Source: Balamuthia mandrillaris
Lineage: Eukaryota > Discosea > Longamoebia > Balamuthiidae
DNA length: 64,000 bases
Reading direction: 5' to 3'
Assembly: GCA_031835245.1 (NCBI GenBank)
Contig: JAVKOQ010000059.1
Location: 1-64,000 of the forward strand
Shown here: positions 1-9,105 of the stretch, one piece after another
Position numbering within the stretch: position 1 is the first letter of the stretch
How the letters are laid out: every line of letters begins with the position of its first letter
Made by a program: the position numbers and the translations under genes
The notes under the pieces: model-generated
What the model saw: only the letters and a program-made list of their open reading frames with translations
Databases searched by the model: none
What the model was told of the DNA's origin: nothing

Positions 1-290
1 CATCCTTTGCCTCTTGTATAAACTTGCTTTCCTTTTGTACCCAAAACTCGAGGTCGGCCATAGCGTTCTCCACGATAGAGAGCTGAGAGTGAACGTCCTC
101 AAGCACATCTTGCACGCTCCGTGAAGAGTCTTTTTTTTTTTTTTTGATGGATACACACGTTAGACCCCAGATCTCTCCATCATTTCAGACAGAACGTACC
201 CGTCCGTAGCATGAGCAGCTCTCTCAGCTCGCGGATACGCTCCGTAAAGGCCAAGGTCAGTTCGACGTAGGAATCACTCTTGCTTCCCAT
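1..290 (-). CDS. SKA1: probable SKA1-like kinetochore protein, N-terminal part, cut by window edge
   Basis: Exon 1 is 200-290 (ATG at 290, donor GTACGT) and exon 2 runs from 129 past the left edge after a T/A-rich intron ending in AAAAAG. The joined reading frame gives about 73 residues without a stop. The protein is predicted to be an amphipathic coiled coil: an aromatic/leucine helix with ERIRELRELLMLRT, a short linker, then a second helix with VLEDVHSQLSIVENAMADLE. The order (helix, L-LR, linker, VL---I--ELxxxxxLE) resembles the N-terminus of SKA1, a subunit of the spindle- and kinetochore-associated complex that tracks microtubules in mitosis. This is recognition by eye over a short region, so another coiled-coil protein is possible. 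The upstream gap, shared with the phospholipase gene, holds an E2F-like site, which suits a mitotic gene. Confidence 0.45.
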
Positions 291-343
291 GCTTTTTGCC
301 TCCGGTTTTTGGTGCTTTCTTCCATGGTTTTTGTTTGGGGTGG

Positions 344-358
344 ATTTTGGCGGGAAAA
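344..358. promoter_or_regulatory. E2F-like site in divergent promoter
   Basis: The 15-mer ATTTTGGCGGGAAAA lies between the probable SKA1 start (290, minus) and the phospholipase A2 start (458, plus). It fits the E2F/DP consensus (TTTSGCGGGAAA type). The identical 15-mer occurs at 26376-26390 upstream of CKS1. A TGTCGAC motif follows at 365-371. Confidence 0.55.
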
Positions 359-457
359 CAGGTGTGTCGACGATAATTGAGAGGACACCTCATGTCGTCG
401 TGATATATGTTGACGTGTGTGAGCCACGCCTGTTGGAGCAAGAAGTAAAGGCGACGA

Positions 458-1215
458 ATGAAGATGAAACGTTGCCGATGGTGCTTCCTGTTGATGCTGG
501 TGCTTGTGTTGCTGGTCTGTACGGAGACCAAAAGTGCGTAGAGCGGGCGGCTTCTCGGGGTTTTATGAAGGTGCTGATAAGATATTAACCCGCGCAGAGC
601 CAGCAACGAAAGTAAAAAAGAAGAGGGAGCCGATGGAACAGCTCAAAATCGCACCTGTGAACAAAACTTTTATTTTTCTTTTCTCTGTAGGCCTCCACAG
701 TTGCAGCTCCCTCTCCCTCTTTGATAAACTCATTTACTCTCAAACTACAAAAACAACAAACAGGCAGAAGAAAGGGCGTTTCTTGAGCGGATGGCAAAAA
801 CGAACCAACACCGACAGATGGAAAACTACATAACCGGCGTGCTGAAAACAAGAGATACCATCGGTAGGCTTGTAGATATAGTCGTTTAGGGGGCTGTGTT
901 TTAAAACTTCAACTCTGTTTGTGCAGAGGCTATCCAAAGGGGCAAGCTGGGGATAGCGGGTCCCAATCGGGACTGCGCATGCGAGTGTCAAGTCAACGGC
1001 CCTTCCGACCTTCATCCACTGTCAACAGTGGGGTATGGAAAATATTGTGGAGCAGGTGCAACTTCTATCTTGTTCTTTGGTCCTTCTCTTTGCTCGGCCT
1101 GGTTTCGATTTTCCTTAATATCTTGTTTTGCTTCCTTGTCGCAACAAGGTTATACCTGTGGATCAGACGAACCCGGTTGTGACCCTGTGGACAACTGCTG
1201 CAGTTCGTATCTGCC

Positions 1216-1270
<55 letters not shown>

Positions 1271-1532
1271 GTTCTCTTTCCCGAAAGGGATCCATGATCT
1301 CTGCATCGCAGCCAGCGACTACTGCATCTACGGCTGCAAGTGCAACGTGGAGATGCTGCGCTGCCTCTCCCAGATACGCGGCGCCGGCTTCCCGCCCTGC
1401 CACAAGCAGATGTTTGCGCGCAAGGTCATCCGAGCGGACGCCTGCTATGCCTCCAAGTATGGGCACCGCAGCTGTGCAGGGTGTGGCGACCAATTTGAAG
1501 AGGAACTGTCCAGTTATTGTGCCGAATTTTGA
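458..1532 (+). CDS. secreted phospholipase A2
   Basis: Five exons (458-533, 768-863, 927-1055, 1149-1202, 1288-1532) join in phase to about 199 residues. In-frame ATGs at 458 and 464 lead into a hydrophobic leucine/valine signal peptide (about residues 8-20), so the enzyme should enter the secretory pathway. The calcium loop reads YGKYCGAGY, split by intron 3. The catalytic segment CCRIHDLC with the active-site His is created by joining exons 4 and 5. A cysteine-rich C-terminal half (about 11 Cys in exon 5) follows, as expected for a disulfide-bonded sPLA2 that hydrolyses the sn-2 ester of phospholipids. The 1-2 junction is the least certain: donor GTGCGT with acceptor at 767 keeps frame, but an extra small exon cannot be excluded. 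Intron 4 carries a (CT)n run. The stop lies 2 bp from the stop of the opposing AAGAB gene. Confidence 0.85.
1219..1264 (+). repeat. (CT)n microsatellite in intron 4 of phospholipase A2
   Basis: About 22 CT units in the sense strand of the intron, between donor GTTCGT and the acceptor at 1287. It probably doubles as the polypyrimidine tract. Confidence 0.9.
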
Positions 1533-1534
1533 TT

Positions 1535-2429
1535 TTATAACTCCTCCGAACCAAAGCCTAACGAACTGGCGAAAGCTAGCGCCACGCGAGCGGCCACTTC
1601 TCGACGTTCTTTGTCAGGAAGGTCCTTGGTCTTGTCTCGAAGGGATCGAAGCTCCAGCAAAGCTCGCTCAAAGGCTCGTTCATCTCCGCCATGCGTTCCT
1701 TCTGCTTCTTCTTCTGCTTCCTCGTCTCCTCCTTCTCTTTTTTCATCTCTGGCGGTTTCGTCTTCGTTTAGACTCATACGAATCAGTTCCTCCGTCGAAA
1801 GTGGTTGATAACCGCTCGTTCGATTCTCCTCGGATGATGATGATGATGATGGCAATGTAGAGGAAGCAGATGATGACGAAGGAAGAATAAGGTTGTTCCA
1901 GCTGTTGAGCAACGACTGAACGGAAGTGTCAATGTCAGAGCGGAAAGCAGAGTCCTCTTCTTCTTCCCCCTCCTTTAACGTTGCCGAGTCGTTGAATGAA
2001 CGAGGGCCGGAACGAGGTTTCATGGTCATGGAGGACCAGAGGTTGGCCTCTAAGGCCTCGATTACCCGATCGATGCCCACTTTCTCTGCAAAGGGTTCGT
2101 CCTCTTTTGAGGTTGCGTAGTCTGTTTTTTTGAGTTTGTATTGAAAAGAAAGGAAGTGAGATGAGTAAACTGAGAAGGAAGAAAACGAAGAAAAGGCGAT
2201 AGGCGAACAGAAGGTAGGAGAATAGTAAACATGAAAGAGAACGAACCAGATCCTGGCACAACGTATTCAACATACTCAAACCCATTCTCTATGCACCACC
2301 CGTTAAAGTCGTCCTTATCTGCCTCGCTCTTGTTTTCAAGCCAGTGATACACTCCCAAACAAAGCCCAGGGTCGTTCGTCTCTCTGTATTGAGCGATCCC
2401 ACTTCTCAGAGTTTCGGTCTGTTTATTTG

Positions 2430-2462
<33 letters not shown>

Positions 2463-2924
2463 CGAGAAAAGTAAGAGGGAAAGCAGAACAACAACAAGAA
2501 GGCGAGAAGTGGACGACAGAAGAGAGAACACGCAAGAGAGGGAGAACGAGAATGAGAGAGAGAGAGAGAGAGAAGAGAGAGAACAAAGAAACAGTACGAT
2601 AAGCTCATCGAAAAGCAGAATTAGGCCATCGAATTGTGTGGTGTTGGACTGCTCTTCGATGATGGTTTCCAGCTTTCTGTAACACAAGTTAACGGTGGTG
2701 GTATAGTACTTTGTGTCAAGCTCATACACATGATCGCTCTCCCCCTCCAAGTTCAGCTCTCCTCCTCCCAAAATAGCTTCAAAAAAAAATTGTAGGGTGA
2801 GTTGGTCTTTTTTTTGGACAAACGAAATCCACATGCATCCTCAAGGCATACCTTGGAGCAGCAACGCGGCTTTTGCTGGGTTCCCCACGATCAAAACGTT
2901 GTTCTCCTCTTTCTTCCTTTCCAT
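1535..2924 (-). CDS. AAGAB: AAGAB/p34-like adaptin-binding GTPase-fold protein
   Basis: Four exons (2852-2924, 2598-2776, 2260-2418, 1535-2101) give about 325 residues, close to human AAGAB (315 aa). The start encodes MERKKEENNVLIVG, a Rab-like first strand and degenerate P-loop. Exon 2 carries the LDTKYYTTTVNL strand and the LILLFDE segment. Exon 3 carries GWCIENGFEYVEY, a hallmark of this family. Exon 4 carries RVIEALEANLWSSMTMKPR, an acidic/serine linker and the C-terminal helix ending in LPDKERREVAARVALAFASS. In animals AAGAB (yeast Irc6) chaperones assembly of AP-1 and AP-2 clathrin adaptors in the cytosol. The 3-4 junction is the least sure; a GTT or GTG donor with the AAAAGAG acceptor preserves frame. 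Two introns contain (GA)n on the plus strand, that is (CT)n in the sense strand. Confidence 0.85.
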
Positions 2925-3559
2925 CTCTTGTTTTTCCTCTCTCTTTCCTTTTTTTTTTGTTGCCGACGTGGCATAATTTTTCATGACGACATGATATATA
3001 ATTACAAGGAAATTTGGGACGAAAAGTGGCGGCCCAATAATCAATCAGAGACAGACAGCCAATCAGACAGACGCGCGTCGCTTCGCTTTATTTCTCTATA
3101 TTGTTTTTATTCTCGGTGATGCCTTCATCATGCCTTTGGAGAGGTAACAAACAGCAAAGCAAGTGCTTTTTGTGTGGTGTTCGTCAAAGTCTAAAAAAGA
3201 AAGAGCAAAGAAGAAATGAAGTGTAAACATAAATCCAACTCCAAGCAACCAATGCTACCTGTTTCTTGGAACCTTATATTCTTATGGATACTCGACCAAG
3301 AGTCTTTACTCTGGAATTACCAGCTTTAGAACCAGGAAAAGCCTTTTTCCTCATATTCGGGACTTCTGTTAGCAGTTTATTCCAACTTTCTTTATCCGTA
3401 CAATGTAGTTACCAGAATCTAGGAGGAGAATGATTTCAAGAGCTTGTTCCATAACTTGACTTTTTCTCGCTGATACTCGTATACCAATTCCACCATGCGT
3501 TTGAGAGCTACAAGGCTAGCAAAAACCTTTTGAGGGACTACACTGAGGGGTGCTGCCTC
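2925..3559. other. intergenic, no supported gene
   Basis: Upstream of AAGAB. CCAAT-like words occur near 3039-3066 (ATCAATCAGAG, CCAATCAGAC). Open frames here are short and do not read like protein. No RNA gene was recognised. Confidence 0.5.
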
Positions 3560-4096
3560 GTTATTTATGGTATTTGTGGCTGTCTTCTTGTGCATGGTAT
3601 CGGTATTCCACCAGACGTATGGATGGCAGTTCAAATGTGCTTCAGACGTCTTTTTCTCTATCTCTGCAAGGCTGCACTGCTTTCATCTGGAGAGATGGGA
3701 AATGCAAAACCTGTTAGCTGCCCTGCGCCATGAGAAAATGGCCTTGGAAGCTAAGCTGATCACGCTGAGGAACCAGAAGAGAAGCAGACAATGCAGAAAA
3801 CCGCATCATGCGTGCTGCCGCTTGAGTTTTGGAATTACACCACAGAGCAATGGAAGGTGGCCTCTGGCTTTCTTGCTCACAACTATTTCCGCTCCCAGTG
3901 ACTCATCCTTACCTCCAACCGCTTGCTCCATTGTGAGGAAATGCAAGCCCTCAGGGCTCCCATTCATGCCAGCTTTAGCAGATACCACCACTTTGCGGAG
4001 TAGCAGGAGGCGGACATCAACCAAAAGAGAATTGCCCAGCACTGGTATAACGGCGAGCACTTCCCTCCCTGCTGCACATGCATAACGAAGATATAG
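3560..4096 (+). pseudogene. decayed bZIP-like coding region
   Basis: Protein-like stretches lie in two frames. One, up to about 3780, reads EMQNLLAALRHEKMALEAKL, a heptad-like leucine helix. From 3821 another frame reads LEFWNYTTEQWKVASGFLAH and continues as plausible protein through in-frame stops at 3899 (TGA) and 4001 (TAG) to a stop at 4094. A leucine helix followed by a W-x-T-x-x-QW segment recalls bZIP-type factors of protists, but the similarity is weak. I read it as the remnant of a gene broken by a frameshift and two stops. It could instead be a live gene with introns I failed to place; no good splice pairs repair it. Confidence 0.35.
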
Positions 4097-4184
4097 TTTC
4101 AGTTGAAGGAGCCAACAATAAAAGAAGGAGAGTTTTGAAACCAACGGCGCTGTTTAGGCTTCGAAACGAGCTTTTGACTTTATT

Positions 4185-4761
4185 TCAGGCAGAGAAGGCG
4201 CCATTGCAATGAGGAACGTTATGGTGTTGGTTCATCAGCGGCTGATAAAATACCCATGCCCCACTTGCCATCACAACAGCAGCCATCCCTATCAAACTGC
4301 CCGCCAAAGGCAACCAAGAAAAGCCCTCTGCTCCTTGGTGTGTCCGGTTCGTGTTCTTGTTGGATGAGAGAAACGAGAGAAGCACCAATTGGTGCAGTGC
4401 CAACATTCCCAACCCGCTTATCTCCCTGCCTTCCTCAAACTCCAGCACTGACCACAACAAGGTCGTTTCTTTGGACATCACCATGCGAGGGTCCTGCACC
4501 AGGAAGTAGGCCAAGTGAACGGTATAGCCGAGGCACAGCACCAAAAAGCTTTGGCACAAGAGCTTGACCAGGTCCCCAAGCTGTCTTTCTTTTGCATTCG
4601 GCGAGATAATCACCAGCGCCACCAGCAAGTTTAGCACGCAGCCACCAAACACGTACAAGGAGACCCAAAGCGCAGGGTCGGGGTCGTTCCCTTGCGCATA
4701 ACCGCACAGGGCAAAGAACGCGGCTGCTCCGCCCAAATAGAAGAAGCACAACGGCTTCATT
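4185..4761 (-). CDS. TMEM220: TMEM220-family membrane protein
   Basis: Single exon of 192 residues starting at the ATG at 4761. Helix 1 (CFFYLGGAAAFFALCGYAQ) runs directly into NDPDPALW, the signature of the TMEM220 family, followed by helix 2 (VSLYVFGGCVLNLLVALVI), a third helix around residues 75-95 and a C-terminal helix around residues 155-180. The segment EFEEGREISGLGML also matches the conserved EEGRE-x-GL motif of the family. The biochemical role of TMEM220 is unknown; four membrane segments are predicted. Upstream reading frame exists as far as 4958 but belongs to the neighbouring gene in another frame. The start lies only 77 bp from the F-box-like gene stop, and that gap is packed with three GTCGAC motifs. 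Confidence 0.8.
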
Positions 4762-4787
4762 CTTCCTTCCTCTGTTGTTCTGTAATG

Positions 4788-4832
4788 GTCGACAAAAAGT
4801 TCACAAAATCGGTCGACATTTTCATGTCGACA
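4788..4832. promoter_or_regulatory. cluster of three GTCGAC palindromes
   Basis: GTCGAC occurs at 4789, 4812 and 4826 (the last within TGTCGACA) in the 77-bp gap upstream of TMEM220. The same word recurs in other promoters of the window (see findings). Confidence 0.5.
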
Positions 4833-4837
4833 TGGTG

Positions 4838-5689
4838 TTATTCTCCGTGCTTGCCTGCGGCCAGTTGTGCCTCTGCGGCTTCGAGCCACGGGTACACATC
4901 CGAATGGTTGACGTAGTCTCGGGTGTGCAGGTCGGGGAAGAACATCGAGGCCATCCAAGTGGAAGAGCCGGTTGCCAATAGGAAGGATATCCAGGCATGG
5001 AGTGTCTCTGGCAGACCGGCGTCCCTCAGCAAAGTCTTCGCAAAGGCTCTGCCTCGCTCTACCCTTTCGCTGGTAGTTCTGGCCATGCCTGCTGGCTGTA
5101 GAACATACACGGGAGGAGGATAACGTTTTTGATACACGATATCAACAAAAAGCAAATAAAAAATATAAGACCAAAAAAAAAGAGAAAAGCAACAAAGCAT
5201 TACCACAATGCAGACATCCCTGGCTCTAGGATCCTTAGGGCGCAAAAACATGGACATGGTGCCATGAGATGAGGCATTGTACACCAACTGCCCCTCCTTG
5301 CCATACTCCAGCGATATGTTGTCGCACCGCCCCAAAGAGCCGTCATAACGGACCTTCGTGTTGGGGCTCGGCAGATAACCTGTCCAACAGTAGCCCCGCG
5401 CACGGTGGCACGGCCGGTCATGGGACTCCAGCAGGACAAGCTCTCCTGCCCCTTTGCGATGGGCTGGAACCAGTTTGGTCACCACAACCTTGCCCTCATT
5501 GTCCATGGAGGAGTGGGTGATGGAGTGGAGGTTGGCCCAAACGGCCCGGCGCACGGCCGGGTCTTGCTCCAGCTGGCGCCATGCCCTGCACACCCGCGTG
5601 GCGGTGTAAAAGTCCTTGGGGGCAAGGTTGACGAGCACCAGGCCCCAGAGGTTCTCGTCCAACATTTCGGCCATCAAAAGCTTTACCAA
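4838..5689 (-). CDS. F-box-like protein of unknown specificity
   Basis: Two exons (5204-5689 and 4838-5095) encode 247 residues; donor GTAATG and acceptor TTCTACAG keep phase 0. Residues 8-50 (ENLWGLVLVNLAPKDFYTAT, then RVCRAWRQL) have the spacing of an F-box: a hydrophobic helix, L-x-P, then the V-C-R-x-W helix. The remainder has no repeat or domain I recognise. It includes a basic/cysteine patch (residues 90-105), a glycine/tyrosine-rich middle and an alanine-rich C-terminus. A role as substrate adaptor of an SCF ubiquitin ligase is inferred only from the F-box. The start is the first Met; the next Met, six residues on, would also keep the domain. Confidence 0.65.
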   Translation of the reverse strand: MVKLLMAEMLDENLWGLVLVNLAPKDFYTATRVCRAWRQLEQDPAVRRAVWANLHSITHSSMDNEGKVVVTKLVPAHRKGAGELVLLESHDRPCHRARGYCWTGYLPSPNTKVRYDGSLGRCDNISLEYGKEGQLVYNASSHGTMSMFLRPKDPRARDVCIVVMLCCFSLFFWSYIFYLLFVDIVYQKRYPPPVYVLQPAGMARTTSERVERGRAFAKTLLRDAGLPETLHAWISFLLATGSSTWMASMFFPDLHTRDYVNHSDVYPWLEAAEAQLAAGKHGE

Positions 5690-5963
5690 AGAAACAGAAA
5701 TGATCTAATAGGTTGGTTTCAATGCTACTCCTCTGACATCATCACACAGGAATGACTGGAATTTGGATGAGGTCATCCTGTGTTACGTCAGCATGTTGGA
5801 ATGCGAAAAATGTGGGATTTTATTGACAAAAAGAAAAAAAGACAAAAAAGAAAGGCCATTCATTTTTATTTCGTTTGGTGATTGATTGATTGATTGGTTC
5901 CTCCTTCTTGCTCCGTTGCAACACAACCCCCCCTTTTTTTTTTTCAAAAAAAATAAATAGAAA
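5690..5963. promoter_or_regulatory. divergent promoter region, F-box-like gene / IDH
   Basis: The gap holds CTAATAGG (5703) and half-CRE words TGACATCATC, GAGGTCATCC and TTACGTCAGC between 5736 and 5792. The CTAATAGG word recurs at 21512 upstream of the bZIP gene. An A/T-rich stretch precedes the IDH start. Confidence 0.4.
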
Positions 5964-7704
5964 ATGTCGCTTATGAACGGTTTGCGAGGCGGAAGCCAAC
6001 ATCTTCTTCGCGGTGGTGGTGGTGCTAGCGCCGCTTTCGCGCGAAGCAGCGCCCGCTCCTCGGCCTCCTTCTCCCTCCTCCACCCTCGTCGCGGCTTTGC
6101 TCAAACCACTCAAATCTCCGTACTGCATTTCTTTCTTTCTCTCTCTCTCTCTCTCTCTTTTCTTTTTCTCACTCTCTCTCTCTTTTTTTCAATCACACAA
6201 AAAAAACAATCAATAGGAAGAAAAGGACAGCAAAACCAAACGCACGGTGACCCTGATCCCCGGCGACGGCATCGGCCCAGAGATCTCAGCCGCCGTGAAG
6301 CAGATCTTTGCCACCGCCCAGGTCCCCATCGAGTGGGAGGAGGTCAAGGTGGTGGCCCAGTCCCCGCAGGACCCCTTGGGTCCGGAGGTCAAGCGCTCCG
6401 TCAACAAGAACAAGCTGGCGCTGAAGGGTCCCCTGGCCACCCCCATCGGCAAGGGCCACGTCTCCTTGAACCTGGCCCTCCGCAAGGAGTTCAGCCTCTT
6501 TGCCAACGTGAGGCCGGTGAAGAGCATCCCCGGCATTCAGACGGGCTACAGCAACGTGGACCTGACGGTCATCCGAGAGAACACCGAGGGAGAGTACTCA
6601 GGCATTGAGCACGAGGTTCGTTTCTTTTTTTGCTTTCTTTTTTTCTTGTCGTTTCTTTTGTTGCTTGTCTTTGTTTCTTTTTTCTCTCCTTTGTCTTCGT
6701 CTCTTTCTTTGCTTCGTTTGTCGTTTTTGTGTATCGTTTATTATGTTCATGGTTTGCTTTCACTTCTTTTTTCTTTCCGTTTCCTCGTTCTTTGCTTTCT
6801 TTCTTTCTATCTTTTTTTTGAAAAAAACTTTTTTATGTTGCTCGCTTTCTTATGCTTCGACTTTTCTTTTTTCAACAACTGCTCAACCCATGCGCAGTTG
6901 GTACCAGGAGTAGTGCAGAGCATTAAGTTGATCACTCGTCAGGCCTCTAAGAGAGTTGCCAGATATGCCTTTGAGTATGCCGAGATCAACAAAAAGTCGA
7001 AAGTGTCAGCAGTTCACAAGGCCTCCGTCATGTACTTTTTTTCCTTCCTTTTTTTTTTCTTTCTTCTCTTTCTTCCCCTTTCTCACATGTCCTTTTCTCA
7101 TTCTCTTTTTCTTATAATAGGCGATTGTCAGACGGTCTCTTCAAGAACACCTGCAAGCAAGTTTCCTGCAGCTTCCCCCTCGTCAAGTACGAGGCCGTCT
7201 CCTTGGACAAAGTCATGCTGCAGCTGACCGCTGACCCCTCCGCCTTTGAGGTGCTCGTCCTGCCCAACCTCTATGGCGACATCGTGAGCGACCTCTGCGC
7301 AGGACTCGTGGGCGGCCTGGGCCTCACCCCCAGCGGCAACATCGGCACCGATACAGCCATCTTTGAGAGCGTGCACGGCACCGCGCCGGACATTGCCGGC
7401 AAGGACTTGGCCAACCCAACGGCCCTGCTGTTGAGCGCGGTCATGATGCTGAGGCACATGCGACTGCCAAGCCATGCTAATCTGATTGAGAAGGCTTGCT
7501 TGGGAGTTATTCGTGAGGGAAAGGTAACGTTGTTTTGTTCGTGTTGTTGAGTTTTGTTTTTATATTCTACTTTCTCTGATACATTCTTTTTTTTTTCAAT
7601 ACACAAAGACCGTAACGGGAGACTTGGGAGGAACAGCCACGTGCTCTCAGTACACGCAAGCCGTTTGCGACAGGATCAAGCATCTCACTGTCGAAACACT
7701 CTAA
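5964..7704 (+). CDS. IDH3A: mitochondrial NAD-dependent isocitrate dehydrogenase subunit
   Basis: Five exons (5964-6119, 6217-6615, 6898-7031, 7121-7523, 7609-7704) encode 395 residues. Exon 1 is an Arg/Ser/Ala-rich presequence ending [10 protein letters not shown], consistent with mitochondrial import. Family motifs follow in order: [98 protein letters not shown] and the C-terminal VTGDLGGTA. The enzyme oxidatively decarboxylates isocitrate to 2-oxoglutarate with NAD+ in the TCA cycle. The complete set of isocitrate-binding and Asp/metal motifs favours the catalytic (alpha) type over regulatory subunits. Introns are CT- or T-rich. Upstream is the divergent F-box-like gene; downstream it converges on the Vps9 gene. 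Confidence 0.93.
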
Positions 7705-8010
7705 AAAGTTTTTTTTTTCCTCTTTTTTGCCAATTCATCGCTTTTTTCAATCAGACGTTGTTGGGGATGGTCTCTCAACCGTTGCAGTTCCTTCGTTGGT
7801 TTTTTCTCTCTTAACTTTCCAACAGACGTCTGAAAATACCAACACAATGGAAACCAGGCGACCGCACTTTTCGCTCCGTCGTTGCCCTTCAACCTCTTCC
7901 TTCACCGCGGGGAACTACATATAAAACCTACTCCTTTTGTTGCAAAGAAGCACTCAAAGCTTGAGCAAACACCTCGAAGGAAGATAGAAGACGAAGCAGA
8001 TTATCTGTTA
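7705..8010. other. convergent 3' intergenic region
   Basis: 306 bp between the stops of IDH (plus) and the Vps9 GEF (minus). T-rich, with a probable poly(A) region near 7915-7925. No gene seen. Confidence 0.5.
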
Positions 8011-9061
8011 TTAGAAGAAGCTCATAAAACTGTCCACCAAGGACTCGGACTTGGTGCGGCGATGAGTGCTGTTGCGTCTGGTTCTTCGAGGCACAATGCC
8101 GGATGACGAGGGAGATGGTATGAACGGCATGGAGGGATAGGAAGCAGACGAAGGCGAGGGACAATTGTTGTTGTTGTTGTTTGTGCCTTGTTGAAGGTTG
8201 GTTGTTGTTGCTGGGTCGGAAGAAGTATAGTAGTCTGATGGTTGTTGAGACATTTCGGAAGGAGAAGGAGAAGCGAACGGAATGTCTTTGGCTTTGAGTA
8301 TCTGACGAAGTTGAGCGTTCTCCACTGCGAGTTGCTTGTAGGCTTTTTTTTTGTTTGCTTTAGTTTGTCTGAAAACATAAAGAAAAGAACACAACAAAAA
8401 AGGTGTTTTACCGGCAAGCAACAATGGAATGTCTTTGAGGCGGAGGTCATCCACGCAGGAATACATAAAGTCCAGACCAGAAGAAGAAGAAGGACATAAG
8501 GAAGACTTACGATCTTCATTCCTTTGACGACGACTTCCAGCATCGCGTATCTGCCACAGGAAAAAAATGAAATAAAGAAAGCGACTTCAACAAGGTGCCA
8601 ACGAGGAAGAAAAGAGGAAACGAAAATAGGAAAAGAAAACGAAAAAAGAGAGAGCGAAAAGAGAAAAAGAGACAAGAAATGGAAGGGCAACCATTCTAAT
8701 GTCTTCCTCGATGATGGAATAAGCGGTTAGGTCCTCTCCATCCGTTTCTTCGTCGGTGGTCAAGCTAAGCATGTCATCACTTTCAGAAGAGGCAGTTACG
8801 TTTTGGTTTTGTACATTTTTGTTGCTGTTATTGATTTGTGCTGTTGATGGTTCGCTTTCTCCTTCTCTTGAGGGCGTTAAGACTGTTGAACTTCGATCCA
8901 TTTGGTTTGGTTGCTCTTCTTCCAAAAAGTTCTGAATGTTGTTATTATAATTTGGTTTTGTTTCTTGAGCTTTCGCAACTGCTGCCGCTCGCTCATCTTC
9001 CTCGATTGCTTTTTGCATGTTTCTGTAGGTTTTTATCAGAATGGTGAGAATTCAAGAAGAG

Positions 9062-9105
<44 letters not shown>

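Noticed and set aside
280..588. Plus-strand open frame of 102 codons over the SKA1/PLA2 promoter
   Set aside because: It overlaps the divergent promoter and the E2F-like site, and the real PLA2 start (signal peptide) lies inside it in another frame.
7705..8106. Short plus-strand frames between IDH and the Vps9 gene
   Set aside because: They overlap the 3' UTRs and the Vps9 last exon and show no motif.
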